Source of the DNA: Octadecabacter sp. SW4
GTDB lineage: Bacteria; Pseudomonadota; Alphaproteobacteria; Rhodobacterales; Rhodobacteraceae
Length of the DNA: 64,000 bases
Reading direction: 5' to 3'
NCBI RefSeq assembly: GCF_008065155.1
Contig: NZ_CP042819.1
Coordinates: 372,001 to 436,000, forward strand
A model generated the notes under the pieces. It saw only the letters and a program-made list of their open reading frames with translations. It had not been told where the DNA came from and did no database searches. Of the stretch, positions 45,591-54,751 are shown one piece after another; within the stretch, counting starts at the first letter, position 1, and every line of letters begins with the position of its first letter. Both the position numbers and the translations under genes were made by a program.

Positions 45591-47935
45591 AGCTTTAGCC
45601 GCCGTAAGCGAAGCGCATTTGAGATTACGGATACCGATGAGAGGCTCATCGCCGCGGCGGCGATCATCGGCGACAAAAGAAGCCCGAACACCGGATAAAG
45701 GATGCCTGCAGCGACCGGCACACCGGCCGCGTTATAGGCAAATGCAAAGAACAGGTTTTGTTTGATGTTGCGCAACGTGGCCTTGGCGAGTTTGCGCGCC
45801 CGCACAATACCAACAAGATCACCGCCCAGAAGCGTGATGCCGGCGCTTTCGACAGCGACATCCGCGCCGGTGCCCATCGCGATACCGACGTCAGCGGCGG
45901 CAAGGGCAGGGGCATCGTTCACTCCATCGCCCGCCATCGCGATATAGGCACCTTGGGCGCGCAGCTCCTCGACCAGATCTTTCTTGTCTTCGGGCAGCAC
46001 ACCTGCGCGCACCTCGTCGATGCCAAGCTTGCCCGCCACGGCCTCGGCGGTGCGTTGATTGTCGCCGGTTGCCATGATGATGCGCAGACCAAGCGCGTGA
46101 AGATCGCGGATCGCCCCCGCGGTCGAGTCCTTGATCGGGTCGGCCACGGCGACGATACCGGCAAGCGCGCCATCCACGGCGATGAACATTGCCGTCTTGC
46201 CATCGGCGCGCAGGGTGTTGGCGGCTTCGTCGCCGGTCGCGGTATCGACGGACAGGGACTGCATCATGGCCGCATTTCCCAAGGCGACATGCCGTTTGGC
46301 GATCAGGCCTTTTACACCCTTTCCCGTCACGGCCTCGAATTCGGTAGCGTCCAGCCGTTCGGCACCACGGTCCTTTGCGCCTTCAAGAATGGCCTCGGCA
46401 AGGGGGTGTTCGGACCCGCGTTCCAGCGCGGCGGCCAAGGCAAGCACATCGGCTTCGGGCAGGTCACCCAGCGGGATGACATCCGTCAACACGGGCTTGC
46501 CCATCGTCAGGGTGCCAGTCTTGTCGACGATGACAGTATCGACGCGCGCCATCCTTTCAAGCGCCTCGGCGTCCTTGATCAGCACGCCGGACTGCGCCCC
46601 GCGCCCTGCCGCCGTCGTGATCGAAATCGGCGTGGCCAGCCCCAGCGCACATGGGCACGCGATAATCAGCACCGACACAGCCGACGCAATGGCAAAGGCA
46701 AGCGCGGGATCGGGGCCAAACGCCAACCAGACCACAAACGCGGTGATCGCAATGACCACGACAGTGGGCACGAAAACTGATGACACAAGGTCGGCCAGAC
46801 CCTGGATCGGTGCTCGCGACCGGCGCGCGCCAGCCACCATTTCGACAATCTGCGACAGCACGGTATCGGCGCCGATATGCGTGGCACGAATGGCCAGCGT
46901 CCCGTTTTTGTTGATGGTTCCGCCGGTAACGCGGTCGCCTTGGGTTTTTTCAATCGGAACCGGCTCGCCCGTGATCATGCTTTCGTCGATTGATGACCGG
47001 CCCTCGACAACCTCGCCATCGACCGGAACGCTGTCACCGGGCCGCACCCGCAACACATCGCCTGTTATCACATTTTCAAGCGGGGCATCATATTCGTTTC
47101 CATCGGGCAGAATGCGCCGCGCGGTCTTGGGCGCAAGATCAAGAAGCGCGCGGATTGCGTCACCGGTCTGTTCCCTTGCGCGCAGCTCAAGAACCTGACC
47201 GACAAAGATCAACGCGATGATCACAACTGCGGCTTCGTAATAGGTGCCCACGCTTTCACCCATGCGGTATTCGGCCGGAAATACACCCGGCAAGAACGTC
47301 GCGAACAGAGAATAGAGGTAGGCTGCACCAACACCGAGCGAAATCAGGGTCCACATGTTTGGCGACCTGTTGCGGATGGAATCCCAGCCGCGCACAAAGA
47401 ACGGCTGCGCCGCCCAAAGCACGATCGGCGTGGCAATCACGAATTCGATATAGGTCGCAAGGCGATGGCCCACCCAGTCGCGCACAGGGAGTCCGAATAG
47501 TTCTCCCATGGTCAGGATCACCAGCGGCACTGCTGCCACCGACGAAATCCACATGCGCCGTGTAAAATCTGTCAGTTCTTCGGAAGGCTCATCCGATGGG
47601 AGAATTGATTCCAGAGCCATGCCGCAAATCGGGCAGGCACCCGGTTCGTCGCGGATGATTTCGGGATGCATCGGGCAGGTCCATTGGGTGCCCGGCTGCG
47701 CTTGCTGGCCAACCGACGCCGCGTTGCCGGATGCGTAGAAATATGGATCGGTCTGAAATTTTGTTTGGCACTTCTCCGAGCAGAAATAGTGGCTTTCCCC
47801 ATCGTAGTTTTCTGACCGGGTGTCCTCCTTGATCTCGACGGTCATGCCGCAGACCGGGTCCTTGGCAGTATTTGCACCCGCGGGAATCGCATTGTGGCCG
47901 TGTCCTTGCATGTGCGTGTGATCGTGGTCAGACAT
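45587..47935 (-). CDS. Copper-type heavy-metal P1B ATPase
   Basis: 782 residues from the ATG at 47935. The N-terminal His-rich start ([13 protein letters not shown]) leads to a YHS-type metal domain (DPVCGM...FCSEKC, about 26-68) and a heavy-metal-binding domain (CPMHPEI...CPICGM, 87-106) instead of HMA domains. The transport core has the CPC of [11 protein letters not shown], the phosphorylation site DKTGTLT and [11 protein letters not shown]. It exports Cu(I) from the cytoplasm. TTGGAG just upstream serves better as ribosome site than as the start at 47947. Confidence 0.93.
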   Translation of the reverse strand: MSDHDHTHMQGHGHNAIPAGANTAKDPVCGMTVEIKEDTRSENYDGESHYFCSEKCQTKFQTDPYFYASGNAASVGQQAQPGTQWTCPMHPEIIRDEPGACPICGMALESILPSDEPSEELTDFTRRMWISSVAAVPLVILTMGELFGLPVRDWVGHRLATYIEFVIATPIVLWAAQPFFVRGWDSIRNRSPNMWTLISLGVGAAYLYSLFATFLPGVFPAEYRMGESVGTYYEAAVVIIALIFVGQVLELRAREQTGDAIRALLDLAPKTARRILPDGNEYDAPLENVITGDVLRVRPGDSVPVDGEVVEGRSSIDESMITGEPVPIEKTQGDRVTGGTINKNGTLAIRATHIGADTVLSQIVEMVAGARRSRAPIQGLADLVSSVFVPTVVVIAITAFVVWLAFGPDPALAFAIASAVSVLIIACPCALGLATPISITTAAGRGAQSGVLIKDAEALERMARVDTVIVDKTGTLTMGKPVLTDVIPLGDLPEADVLALAAALERGSEHPLAEAILEGAKDRGAERLDATEFEAVTGKGVKGLIAKRHVALGNAAMMQSLSVDTATGDEAANTLRADGKTAMFIAVDGALAGIVAVADPIKDSTAGAIRDLHALGLRIIMATGDNQRTAEAVAGKLGIDEVRAGVLPEDKKDLVEELRAQGAYIAMAGDGVNDAPALAAADVGIAMGTGADVAVESAGITLLGGDLVGIVRARKLAKATLRNIKQNLFFAFAYNAAGVPVAAGILYPVFGLLLSPMIAAAAMSLSSVSVISNALRLRRLKL

Positions 47936-48023
47936 GAATTGCTCCAATTGATTTAGATCGCGTCAGCGGTGCCATCGCCATGCTGCACGGCGCATGCTCA
48001 CGAGATGTCGTATAAGTATAGCC

Positions 48024-48173
48024 TTAAGCCGAGGAAGATTGCAGTAACGGTAATGCTGATCCAGCCAGTTGTGCGATTTGTCCGTTAAGCGCCACAAGGC
48101 CCGCACTGACCAAGATGCCGGTGCCCACGGCATCGACCAGCGTTCGACGGCCTGTATCGGATTTGGCCTTCAT
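48024..48173 (-). CDS. Small membrane protein in copper operon (possibly frameshifted)
   Basis: A 49-codon frame from the ATG at 48173, overlapping the VTT gene stop by four bases: MKAKSDTGRRTLVDAVGTG, one hydrophobic helix, then a less plausible tail ending QSSSA. Reading one frame over from about 48058 gives a second helix (ISITVTAIFLGLRLYLYDIS) ending at TGA near 47999. This suggests a two-helix protein of about 58 residues with a one-base deletion. The family is unknown. Confidence 0.45.
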   Translation of the reverse strand: MKAKSDTGRRTLVDAVGTGILVSAGLVALNGQIAQLAGSALPLLQSSSA

Positions 48174-48859
48174 GGCGCTGATCCCTTATCAGCGCGCGCA
48201 AAAGGGCGCCAGCGCAGTGCCACCGCGAGCAGCGGCAATGCGGTGATCAGGCCAAGCCCAAGAACGGCCCATTCTGTTGCGCCGTAACTGCCCTCGAGAG
48301 CGCCTGCGCCCACGTGAGCCAGCACAAAACTGGCGGGCAGGATGCCTGCGAAGGTCGCAATCAGGAACCGCCAGAGATGCAATTTGCTTAGCCCGGCCGC
48401 ATAGCTGATCGCGTCGAACGAAATAAATGGCAACAGCCGGGAACCGAATACCGTCAGCGTCAACGCGTTCTGCGACCCAAACAAGCCATAGTCGGCTTTG
48501 TCGCCAAGGATCCGCTCGACAGTTGCACGCCCAAGATATCGTGCAATCAGGAACGCGACGACCGCCCCCAGTTCAGCACCAATCGCGACAAAGATTGCGC
48601 CTGTCACATGCCCATATGTCGCCCCGGCTACCAATGCGATAGGGGCGCTGGGAATGGGGGTGGCGACGATGGCGACCACCATCAGACCAATGATCAGGAC
48701 CGGCCCCCAAAGACCGGCCCGATCAACCCATTGCATGACGGTCTGTTTATCGATTTCGGGCAGGCCGAGTTGCTGCCAACCCAAAACCAGCCCTGCCAAG
48801 GCCGCGATCAGGACTCCGACTCCGACAAGGCGCAGCAGTGTGGTTCGGTCAGAAGGCAT
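48170..48859 (-). CDS. TVP38/TMEM64 (VTT-domain) membrane protein
   Basis: 229 residues with about six helices. The VTT signature segments are PSAPIALVAGATYGHVTGAIF and SRLLPFISFDAISYAAGL. It is a second VTT protein in this window, here inside a copper-resistance operon, overlapping its upstream neighbour by 11 bases. Such genes often accompany mercury and copper genes, but the transported or scrambled molecule is unknown. Confidence 0.84.
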   Translation of the reverse strand: MPSDRTTLLRLVGVGVLIAALAGLVLGWQQLGLPEIDKQTVMQWVDRAGLWGPVLIIGLMVVAIVATPIPSAPIALVAGATYGHVTGAIFVAIGAELGAVVAFLIARYLGRATVERILGDKADYGLFGSQNALTLTVFGSRLLPFISFDAISYAAGLSKLHLWRFLIATFAGILPASFVLAHVGAGALEGSYGATEWAVLGLGLITALPLLAVALRWRPFARADKGSAP

Positions 48860-49250
48860 ATAGAACCACCAGAAACGCTGCTGCCGCCAGATCGAAGATC
48901 ACGCAAAGCGGGATATACCAGCGCGGTACCGGCGCCCCGAAGGTCCCGTTATGATGTGCCATGTCCCAAAAAGCATGCGCGGCCAGCCCTATGGGTAGCG
49001 CGCTCCAGTGCCACCAAATCCCGACCAGTGCAGCAACACCGAAAAGGCAGGCAACGGCCAATTCCATCGAAAAGGTCGTGAAATTGTCGGCGCCAGCCCC
49101 AAAACCGATATAAGCGCCTCCGATCAGGGCCAGCGTCACCGCCGCAAGCGTGATCGAATAGTCCTGCGGGAGCAGCAGGTGAAACGGGACTGTGACGGCA
49201 AACAATGCCCCGCCGACAAAGGTAGGGCGGTTCACCAGATTATCGGTCAT
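48849..49250 (-). CDS. Small membrane protein (DUF6010-like)
   Basis: 133 residues from the ATG at 49250 with four hydrophobic segments. It has a conserved-looking IGLAAHAFWDMAHHNG stretch near the third helix, with three His and one Asp that could bind metal. Family assignment to DUF6010 is tentative. It is the first gene of the leftward copper operon and is preceded by a CueR-type promoter. Confidence 0.62.
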   Translation of the reverse strand: MTDNLVNRPTFVGGALFAVTVPFHLLLPQDYSITLAAVTLALIGGAYIGFGAGADNFTTFSMELAVACLFGVAALVGIWWHWSALPIGLAAHAFWDMAHHNGTFGAPVPRWYIPLCVIFDLAAAAFLVVLYAF

Positions 49251-49293
49251 ATTCGTGCCTCGATGTAGTCCCAACGCGCTTGACTCGTGGCCT

Positions 49294-49324
49294 CAGATAG
49301 GCCTTCCAGCAAGGGTAAGGTCAA
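49294..49324 (-). promoter_or_regulatory. CueR-type copper promoter of the P-ATPase operon
   Basis: On the minus strand -35 TTGACC (49324-49319) and -10 TATCTG (49299-49294) have a 19-bp spacer containing the imperfect dyad CCTTACCC-TTG-CTGGAAGG, the classical CueR operator layout. The first gene starts 44 bases downstream. No cueR gene is visible in the window. Confidence 0.82.
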
Positions 49325-49338
49325 CAGGCAGCCTAGCG

Positions 49339-50784
49339 TTATCCTACCGTGAACTGCCCCATCATGCCACCGTCTTCGTGTTCCAGAATATGACAGTGGA
49401 ACATGAAAGGGGTGTCACGCGATGCGGCCTGATCGAACTTGACCAACACCTCGGCGCTGCCATTGACAAGAACGGTATCCTTCCAGCCGGTGTTTTGCGT
49501 CGCAGGCGCGCGGCCGCCTTGTGACAGCACCTGAAACGTCACGCCGTGAATATGGAAGGGATGCATCATCATATCAGCCGTGATGCGCCATCGCTCGACC
49601 GTGCCACGGGGGATATCAAAGTTGATTTCCTCCATGTCAAAGGCCGCGCCGTTGACAGAAAAACGGTTACCGCCGCCCCGCAACATCATACCCATCCCCA
49701 TCGGCATATCCAAAGAAATGTCACGCAGGGATGCGCCAGTGCCATCGGCTTGCGGAAGGCTTCCGCCGATGTCATCAGGAACCCGATCCTTGGCAGCCAA
49801 CAGTGCCCCATCGACAGAAAATGGCAGCACCACGAAAGGTGTTCCACCTCCGCCGCCGCCCATCATTCCGCCCATCATCTGATTGGGGTTTGGCGCAGAA
49901 ACCAAGGCGATATCGCGCTCGTCCGAAAAGTCGATCAAGACTTCAAACCGTTCGCCGGGCGCAATGGTCAGATCGTGCAGCGCAATGGGACGATCCAGAT
50001 AACCGTTGTCGGTGGCGATCAGGTGCATCTCGCGCCCGTCAGACATGGAGAGCGGGTAAATCCGCGCGTTCGATCCATTGATCAGCCGCAAGCGCACAAT
50101 TCCCTTTGGAACAACGGCTGTGCGGCCTACCTGCCCGTTGACAACCATCGTATCGCCCATGAAGCCCATCATCTGGTCTGCCATTCCGGAATCATAACTA
50201 ATCCGACCACTCCGATCAAAGCGACGGTCTTGCAGTACCAATGTCAGATCGTCGATGCCATAGGCAATGGGCAGCCCGCGCGCTTCGTCCTGTCCGTCAG
50301 CGATTTGCAAGACACCGGCAAGCCCCTTCTGGACCTGTCGTGCCGTACTTTCGTGGACATGCGTGTGATACCAGGCGGTTGATGCGGGCTGCGTGATGGC
50401 CAGTTCTGGCGCCCAGGTTTCGCCCTGCGAAATCGTTTGGTGCGGCCCGCCATCTGCGTCACCCGGCACCAGCAAGCCGTGCCAATGAACCGAAATCGGC
50501 TCATCAACAGTGTTTAACACTTCGGCTGCCGTAGACTGCCCCGTTGCAAGACGCAGGGTTGGTCCCAGGTGGGGTTGGTTGAACCCCCAGGTTTGGCTTG
50601 CTCCGGCATCAAGAAAATCTGTCGTGCCCCGCTGCGCCGTAAGTTTGAAACGCCGGGTTCGGGTCGCGTCTAGCAATGGCGGCATCGCCAAGGGCACGCG
50701 CGCGGATTGTGCCCGTGTAAGAACAGGGTGAATGGCGACGGGCAGGGCGGCGGCGCCTGCAAGGAATTTTCGTCTGGAAATCAT
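49339..50784 (-). CDS. Multicopper oxidase (CueO/CopA type)
   Basis: 481 residues from the ATG at 50784, with a twin-arginine signal (SRRKFLAGAAALP). The four copper-ligand motifs are HWHG, WYHTHVH, HPFHIHG and HCHILEHEDGGMM. Two Met-rich segments (NQMMGGMMGGGGGG and MPMGMGMMLRGGG) resemble the Cu(I)-binding insert of CueO. It oxidises Cu(I) in the periplasm to the less toxic Cu(II). It starts 11 bases after the rhodanese gene. Confidence 0.93.
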   Translation of the reverse strand: MISRRKFLAGAAALPVAIHPVLTRAQSARVPLAMPPLLDATRTRRFKLTAQRGTTDFLDAGASQTWGFNQPHLGPTLRLATGQSTAAEVLNTVDEPISVHWHGLLVPGDADGGPHQTISQGETWAPELAITQPASTAWYHTHVHESTARQVQKGLAGVLQIADGQDEARGLPIAYGIDDLTLVLQDRRFDRSGRISYDSGMADQMMGFMGDTMVVNGQVGRTAVVPKGIVRLRLINGSNARIYPLSMSDGREMHLIATDNGYLDRPIALHDLTIAPGERFEVLIDFSDERDIALVSAPNPNQMMGGMMGGGGGGTPFVVLPFSVDGALLAAKDRVPDDIGGSLPQADGTGASLRDISLDMPMGMGMMLRGGGNRFSVNGAAFDMEEINFDIPRGTVERWRITADMMMHPFHIHGVTFQVLSQGGRAPATQNTGWKDTVLVNGSAEVLVKFDQAASRDTPFMFHCHILEHEDGGMMGQFTVG

Positions 50785-50795
50785 AACGTTGGCCT

Positions 50796-51266
50796 TCAAG
50801 CGAGGAGGGAGGGAAGGACGGAAAGAGCTGAGTCACTTGATACAACCGGTAGGTCACTGTCGATCCAGCCTGTCGCGGTGGGCGATCCCAACATGCCGCC
50901 CGCCACGTCCACAAACCCCGGCACCTGACCTTGGCGCAGTTGATCCATGATAAAGCCGGATCGCCGCCCTGTCCGGCAAATCAGCGCGACGGGGCGACCA
51001 TCTGCCAGTTCGCGCGCGGCAAACAGCCTTTCACCAAAGCGCGGGTCCGTCATATCCAGCGGCCAAGCGCCCTCGGCAACGCCCGTGTCGCGCCATTCGT
51101 CAGGGCGCCGGACATCCACCAGGCGGGCGGTGTTTGCAGTCATCGCAGCATAGGTGTCCTGCGCCGACCATATGTCGTGATCCCGTGCCCAAAGCGGGCT
51201 GGCGATCAGGAACGGGACCGGCGCTGTCAACGTTGTTCCCAGAAATCTACGGCGGTTCAGGGGCAT
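50796..51266 (-). CDS. Exported rhodanese-like protein
   Basis: 156 residues: a Tat-type signal (NRRRFLGTTLTAPVPFL), then a single rhodanese domain with LVDVRRPDEW and active-site loop ALICRTGRRSG. It is a periplasmic sulfur-transfer or thiol-handling protein. The substrate is unknown; position between DUF302 and the multicopper oxidase suggests a role in copper or thiol stress. The start follows from the Tat motif; upstream codons to 51290 overlap DUF302. Confidence 0.84.
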   Translation of the reverse strand: MPLNRRRFLGTTLTAPVPFLIASPLWARDHDIWSAQDTYAAMTANTARLVDVRRPDEWRDTGVAEGAWPLDMTDPRFGERLFAARELADGRPVALICRTGRRSGFIMDQLRQGQVPGFVDVAGGMLGSPTATGWIDSDLPVVSSDSALSVLPSLLA

Positions 51267-51286
51267 GGTTGTTCTCCTTGGTCTGT

Positions 51287-51673
51287 TCACGCGGCGTCGA
51301 TTGCGGTTTTCAGCATCTCGCGCACTTGCCCGGCCACATCATGAAGCGCTGCATTCTCTACGGCAGCCATCGAGGCGACAGGATCAACGGCGCTGACTTC
51401 GATACCGCCCTCGACTTCACGCAGGATTACATTGCAGGGCAACATCGCTCCGATGCGCGGCTCAAGCCCGATGGCCTGATGTGCCATGTTTGGATTGCAT
51501 GCGCCCAGGATGCGATATCCCAGCATATCCACGTCGATCTTTTCTTTCATCGTCGCTTTGACGTCGATTTCGGTCAGAACACCAAATCCGTTGTCCTTGA
51601 GTGCGGCGCGCACACGCATGTCGGCATCATCAATCGTGGTGTCGCCGAGGGTGCGATTGTAGGTATAGCTCAT
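51287..51673 (-). CDS. DUF302 protein
   Basis: 128 residues, a single DUF302 domain (RVRAALKDNGFGVLTEIDVKAT, YRILGACNPNMAHQAI, LPCNVILRE). The family is small, cytoplasmic or lacking a signal here, with no settled function, but is recurrent in copper and sulfur clusters. It is 20 bases upstream of the rhodanese gene and follows a long hairpin. Confidence 0.85.
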   Translation of the reverse strand: MSYTYNRTLGDTTIDDADMRVRAALKDNGFGVLTEIDVKATMKEKIDVDMLGYRILGACNPNMAHQAIGLEPRIGAMLPCNVILREVEGGIEVSAVDPVASMAAVENAALHDVAGQVREMLKTAIDAA

Positions 51674-51701
51674 ATCGTTCTCCTTTGGTTTCTATTGGGG
51701 C

Positions 51702-51763
51702 GACGGCCCGGTTATGTGTCCAGGATCGAAGCTGATCCTGAGACCTGTATAACCGGAGCCGTC
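51702..51763 (-). terminator. Long hairpin between EF-hand gene and DUF302 gene
   Basis: An imperfect stem of about 27 bp: outer arms built on GACGGC-CCGGTTAT / ATAACCGG-GCCGTC and inner arms AGGATC/GATCCT round a 6-base loop. It has no T-run. It probably terminates or attenuates transcription from the EF-hand gene into DUF302, or stabilises mRNA. Confidence 0.6.
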
Positions 51764-51784
51764 CCATTAGGGTTCCCAAATGTA

Positions 51785-52456
51785 TTATTGCGCATCCATC
51801 GGCGCATTACCACGACGACCTGCGCCGATCACATCGACCGACTTGGCCAGCTCGTCTTCGCTGATAACCCCGTCACCGTCGGCATCAAGAAGCTGAAACC
51901 GGTCAACCATCGTTTCGCGCATCACGCGGGTGTGCATGGTTTCGAATTCCTGCAGATTCAACTGGCCATCGCCATCCGAGTCAGCGTCACTGCGCATGGA
52001 CTGCATCATGCCAAGCGCTTCTTCAGACGACACTTCGCCGTCGTCGTCGGCGTCAAAGGCTTCCATCATCGCGGCGCCCATCATCGGAAAGCGGCCGGCC
52101 CCGGCGTTGTGACCTGGGCCGTTCATGCCCATTGGCTGCATGCCAGAATGCATCTGCATCATCATCTGCATCATCATCTGATGGTTGGCCATCATACTGG
52201 CCATGCCGTTCATACTGCCCATGCCGCCCATGCCGCCCATGCCGGGCGTGCCGCCCATGCCGGATGCGCCGCCCATGCCGCCCATGCCGGACGCGCCGCC
52301 CATACCGCCCATTTCACCGGCACCGGTTTGGGCTTGGGGTGTCGCAGTGGCCCCACCGCCGGCTTGGGCACCGTGATGATTGTTGTCTGCAACCGCAGTG
52401 ACCGCGCTGAACAGCGTGATGGCGGTGGCGGCTGCAATGTTGTGAGTAAGAGACAT
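51785..52456 (-). CDS. Met/Gly-rich EF-hand protein, exported
   Basis: 223 residues. Signal peptide (to about residue 23), then a His- and Gly-containing segment, a low-complexity region of MGG repeats (about 49-90) and an MMMQMMMQMH stretch, then three perfect 12-residue EF-hand loops (135-146 DADDDGEVSSEE, 159-170 DSDGDGQLNLQE, 191-202 DADGDGVISEDE). It has 34 methionines in all. Calcium binding by the EF-hands is well supported; Cu(I) binding by the Met-rich region is inferred from the copper setting. It is divergent from the response regulator. Confidence 0.8.
   Translation of the reverse strand: MSLTHNIAAATAITLFSAVTAVADNNHHGAQAGGGATATPQAQTGAGEMGGMGGASGMGGMGGASGMGGTPGMGGMGGMGSMNGMASMMANHQMMMQMMMQMHSGMQPMGMNGPGHNAGAGRFPMMGAAMMEAFDADDDGEVSSEEALGMMQSMRSDADSDGDGQLNLQEFETMHTRVMRETMVDRFQLLDADGDGVISEDELAKSVDVIGAGRRGNAPMDAQ
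52201..52320. repeat. GCCGCCCAT-type short tandem repeats inside the EF-hand gene
   Basis: Repeated GCCGCCCATGCCG and GGATGCGCCGCCCATGCCG units encode the MGG and GGASGMGG repeats. The array is in frame and could expand or contract by slippage. Confidence 0.7.
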
Positions 52457-52496
52457 ATCTTTTCCTTTCGTGGTTTCATTGACAGATTAGTTCTGC

Positions 52497-52574
52497 CTAA
52501 AGCGGCAAAATTGAAAGGGCTGAACACCGGTGTTTTTGTATCCGTCTGTCGCAGCCCCCGCTGCCTGATACAAA
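52497..52574. promoter_or_regulatory. Divergent regulatory region of the two-component/EF-hand genes
   Basis: It contains CTAAAGCGGCAAAATTGAAAG (52497-52517), which recurs almost unchanged at 56118, and perfect 8-bp inverted arms TTTGTATC (52535-52542) and GATACAAA (52567-52574). The GATACAAA half-site also occurs before the L,D-transpeptidase gene at 55460, so these may be target sites of the response regulator. Confidence 0.4.
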
Positions 52575-52627
52575 GGGTGACAAAACCGGGCCTAACCGAT
52601 CCGGTTCAAATGACCTAGATAGGACAA

Positions 52628-53350
52628 ATGCAACACACACCACACATCCTTGTTGTCGATGACCACCAGCAGATCCGGGATAGCGTGACCCGCTTTCTGG
52701 AAAAGAACGGGTTGCGCGCGACGGCCGCCAAGGACGCGCCCGACATGGACGCCAAACTTGCCGCAGGCCAGTTTGATCTGATGGTGCTGGATGTCATGAT
52801 GCCGGGTGAAAGTGGCCTTTCGGTTTGCCGCCGCATCTCGGCTGAACGTGAGCTGCCGATTATCATGCTGACAGCTTTGGGTGAGGAAACCGACCGGATT
52901 GTCGGGCTGGAAATCGGGGCTGACGATTATCTTGCCAAGCCGTTTAACCCGCGCGAACTGCTCGCACGGATCAAGGCGGTGTTGCGGCGTTCAGAGCAAC
53001 CCGAGACGATTTCACGCGGACTCGCCGGAAGAAAACTGCGTTTCGCCCACCTTGTCCTGGACGTGGATCGGCAAATTCTGATCCACGAAGATGGTCAGGA
53101 AACGGCGCTGACGCTTGCGGACTTCCGGCTGTTATCAGTGTTGATAGAACGGCCCCGCATGGTCCTGAGCCGCGAACAGTTGCTGGACCTGTCCGCCGGG
53201 ATTTCCGCAGGGCCGCTTGATCGCAAGATCGACAACCAGATTTCCCGCCTGCGGCGCAAGATCGAACCCGATATCCTGCGCCCAAGGATCATCAAAACCG
53301 TGCGCAATGGCGGCTACAGCCTGAACGCAGACATCACGGATGTCACATGA
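52628..53350 (+). CDS. OmpR-family response regulator (copper island)
   Basis: 240 residues. Receiver domain with acidic D11-D12, phosphoacceptor Asp55 (LMVLDVMMPG) and the Lys of LAKPF; winged-helix effector with LTLADFRLLSVLIERP and KTVRNGGYSLNAD. It overlaps its kinase gene by four bases. The copper-gene setting suggests a CopR/CusR-like role; sequence alone cannot prove the signal. Confidence 0.9.
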   Translation: MQHTPHILVVDDHQQIRDSVTRFLEKNGLRATAAKDAPDMDAKLAAGQFDLMVLDVMMPGESGLSVCRRISAERELPIIMLTALGEETDRIVGLEIGADDYLAKPFNPRELLARIKAVLRRSEQPETISRGLAGRKLRFAHLVLDVDRQILIHEDGQETALTLADFRLLSVLIERPRMVLSREQLLDLSAGISAGPLDRKIDNQISRLRRKIEPDILRPRIIKTVRNGGYSLNADITDVT

Positions 53351-54750
53351 TCTGGCGTGGATTGCATACCTTGCGGGTCCAGCTTGTGCTGTTGATCGTC
53401 GTCGCATTGGCCGTTGCACAGGTCATCAGCTTGTTGCTGTTTGCCGATGAACGCAGTCTCGCCATCCGCTTGTCGTTGGGTTTCGAGGCGGCGGGCCGAG
53501 CAGCCAATGTGGCGCGGTTGCTTGAAGAAGCGCCCGCCGATCTGCGCCCGTCGATCCTGCGGGCGGCGAATTCGCCGCTGGTGCGGTTTGACCTGGCAGA
53601 TCTGCCGCTTGTTCAGCGCACTGACCAATCCGACGGTGTTATGGTGGAAAATCGTGTGCGCGCCCTGCTGGGCGATGACTACAGTCGTGATATCCGCGTA
53701 GAGCTGCACGAAATAACCGGCGAACTCATGCCGCTTCCCAACCTGTCCCACGAGATGACCGAGATGCACGTCGCGATGATGCGCGGTGAACTGTCGGCCA
53801 CCGAAATGACCCTGTCGATCGCCATATCGGGAGGGCAGTGGCTGAATGTCAGCACCCGGTTCGAACGCCCGCCACTCCAATGGCCGTTTTACGCCATGCT
53901 GACCTTTGCGCTGTCGGCCTTTGCGATTCTCGTGGCCGTGTTTTGGTTTGTCATGACGCGCCTGACGGGGCCGCTGCGTCGCCTTGTCGGTGCCGTTGAC
54001 CGTCTGGGCCGTGGCGAAGACGTTGCGGCGCTGCCGATGCAGGGACCCGCAGAAGTGCGCGAGCTGACTTCTGGTTTCAATCGGATGCAAGATAGATTGA
54101 CCCGATTTGTCGCTGATCGCACACGCGTCCTCGCCGCGCTTGGTCATGACCTGCGTTCGCCTTTGACGGCGCTGCGTGTGCGCGCTGAAATGGTTGATGA
54201 CAACGAAACCCGCGATAGCCTTGTTGCATCGGTCGAGGAGATGCAATCAATGGTCGATGCAACTCTGACATTTGCCCGCGGCCTGACTGGTAACGAAGCG
54301 GTCGAAACGGTCGAAATCCAGGCGTTCCTGCGCGAGCTGCAAGCCAGCAAAGCCGTTGCGTTTACTCTCACCGAGGGGCAACCGCTGCAGGTCAGGCTTC
54401 GCCCCAATGCGATGCGGCGCGCCCTGCGCAACCTGATCGAAAACGCTGTGCGCTACGGCAATCACGCGCAGGTATCATGGAGCGCACAAGACGACAGCCT
54501 GACCATCACCATTGCGGATGATGGGCCAGGCATTCCCGACAAGGATATCGCGCGGGTCTTTGATCCCTTTTTCCGGCTCGAGGAAAGCCGCTCGCTAGAA
54601 ACCGGTGGCCACGGGCTTGGTCTGTCGATCGCCCGTTCGATCATCCGCGCCCACGGTGGCGATATCACCTTGAAAAACCGTAACCACGGTGGCCTCGCTG
54701 CAATCGTGCAGCTGCCATTTGTGGCCAAACAACTGAAAGAAGGAGACTAA
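53347..54750 (+). CDS. Sensor histidine kinase (copper island)
   Basis: 467 residues: helix 1 (about 12-32), periplasmic domain (about 35-178), helix 2 (about 182-203), HAMP, phosphoacceptor ALGHDLRSPLTALRVRA with His267, and an ATPase domain with DDGPGIP and GHGLGLSIA. The periplasmic domain holds a Met/His-rich stretch (about residues 128-154, with six Met and two His), a plausible Cu(I)/Ag(I) site. It is followed one base after the stop by the SHOCT gene. Confidence 0.9.
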   Translation: MIWRGLHTLRVQLVLLIVVALAVAQVISLLLFADERSLAIRLSLGFEAAGRAANVARLLEEAPADLRPSILRAANSPLVRFDLADLPLVQRTDQSDGVMVENRVRALLGDDYSRDIRVELHEITGELMPLPNLSHEMTEMHVAMMRGELSATEMTLSIAISGGQWLNVSTRFERPPLQWPFYAMLTFALSAFAILVAVFWFVMTRLTGPLRRLVGAVDRLGRGEDVAALPMQGPAEVRELTSGFNRMQDRLTRFVADRTRVLAALGHDLRSPLTALRVRAEMVDDNETRDSLVASVEEMQSMVDATLTFARGLTGNEAVETVEIQAFLRELQASKAVAFTLTEGQPLQVRLRPNAMRRALRNLIENAVRYGNHAQVSWSAQDDSLTITIADDGPGIPDKDIARVFDPFFRLEESRSLETGGHGLGLSIARSIIRAHGGDITLKNRNHGGLAAIVQLPFVAKQLKEGD

Positions 54751-54751
54751 G

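Noticed and set aside
45758..47198. Plus-strand frames of 340 and 355 codons opposite the copper ATPase
   Set aside because: Mutually overlapping shadows without start context or motifs; the minus-strand ATPase has every family motif.
52201..52320. CRISPR-like or non-coding tandem repeat
   Set aside because: The repeats are short, in frame and encode MGG units of the EF-hand protein; no spacers.
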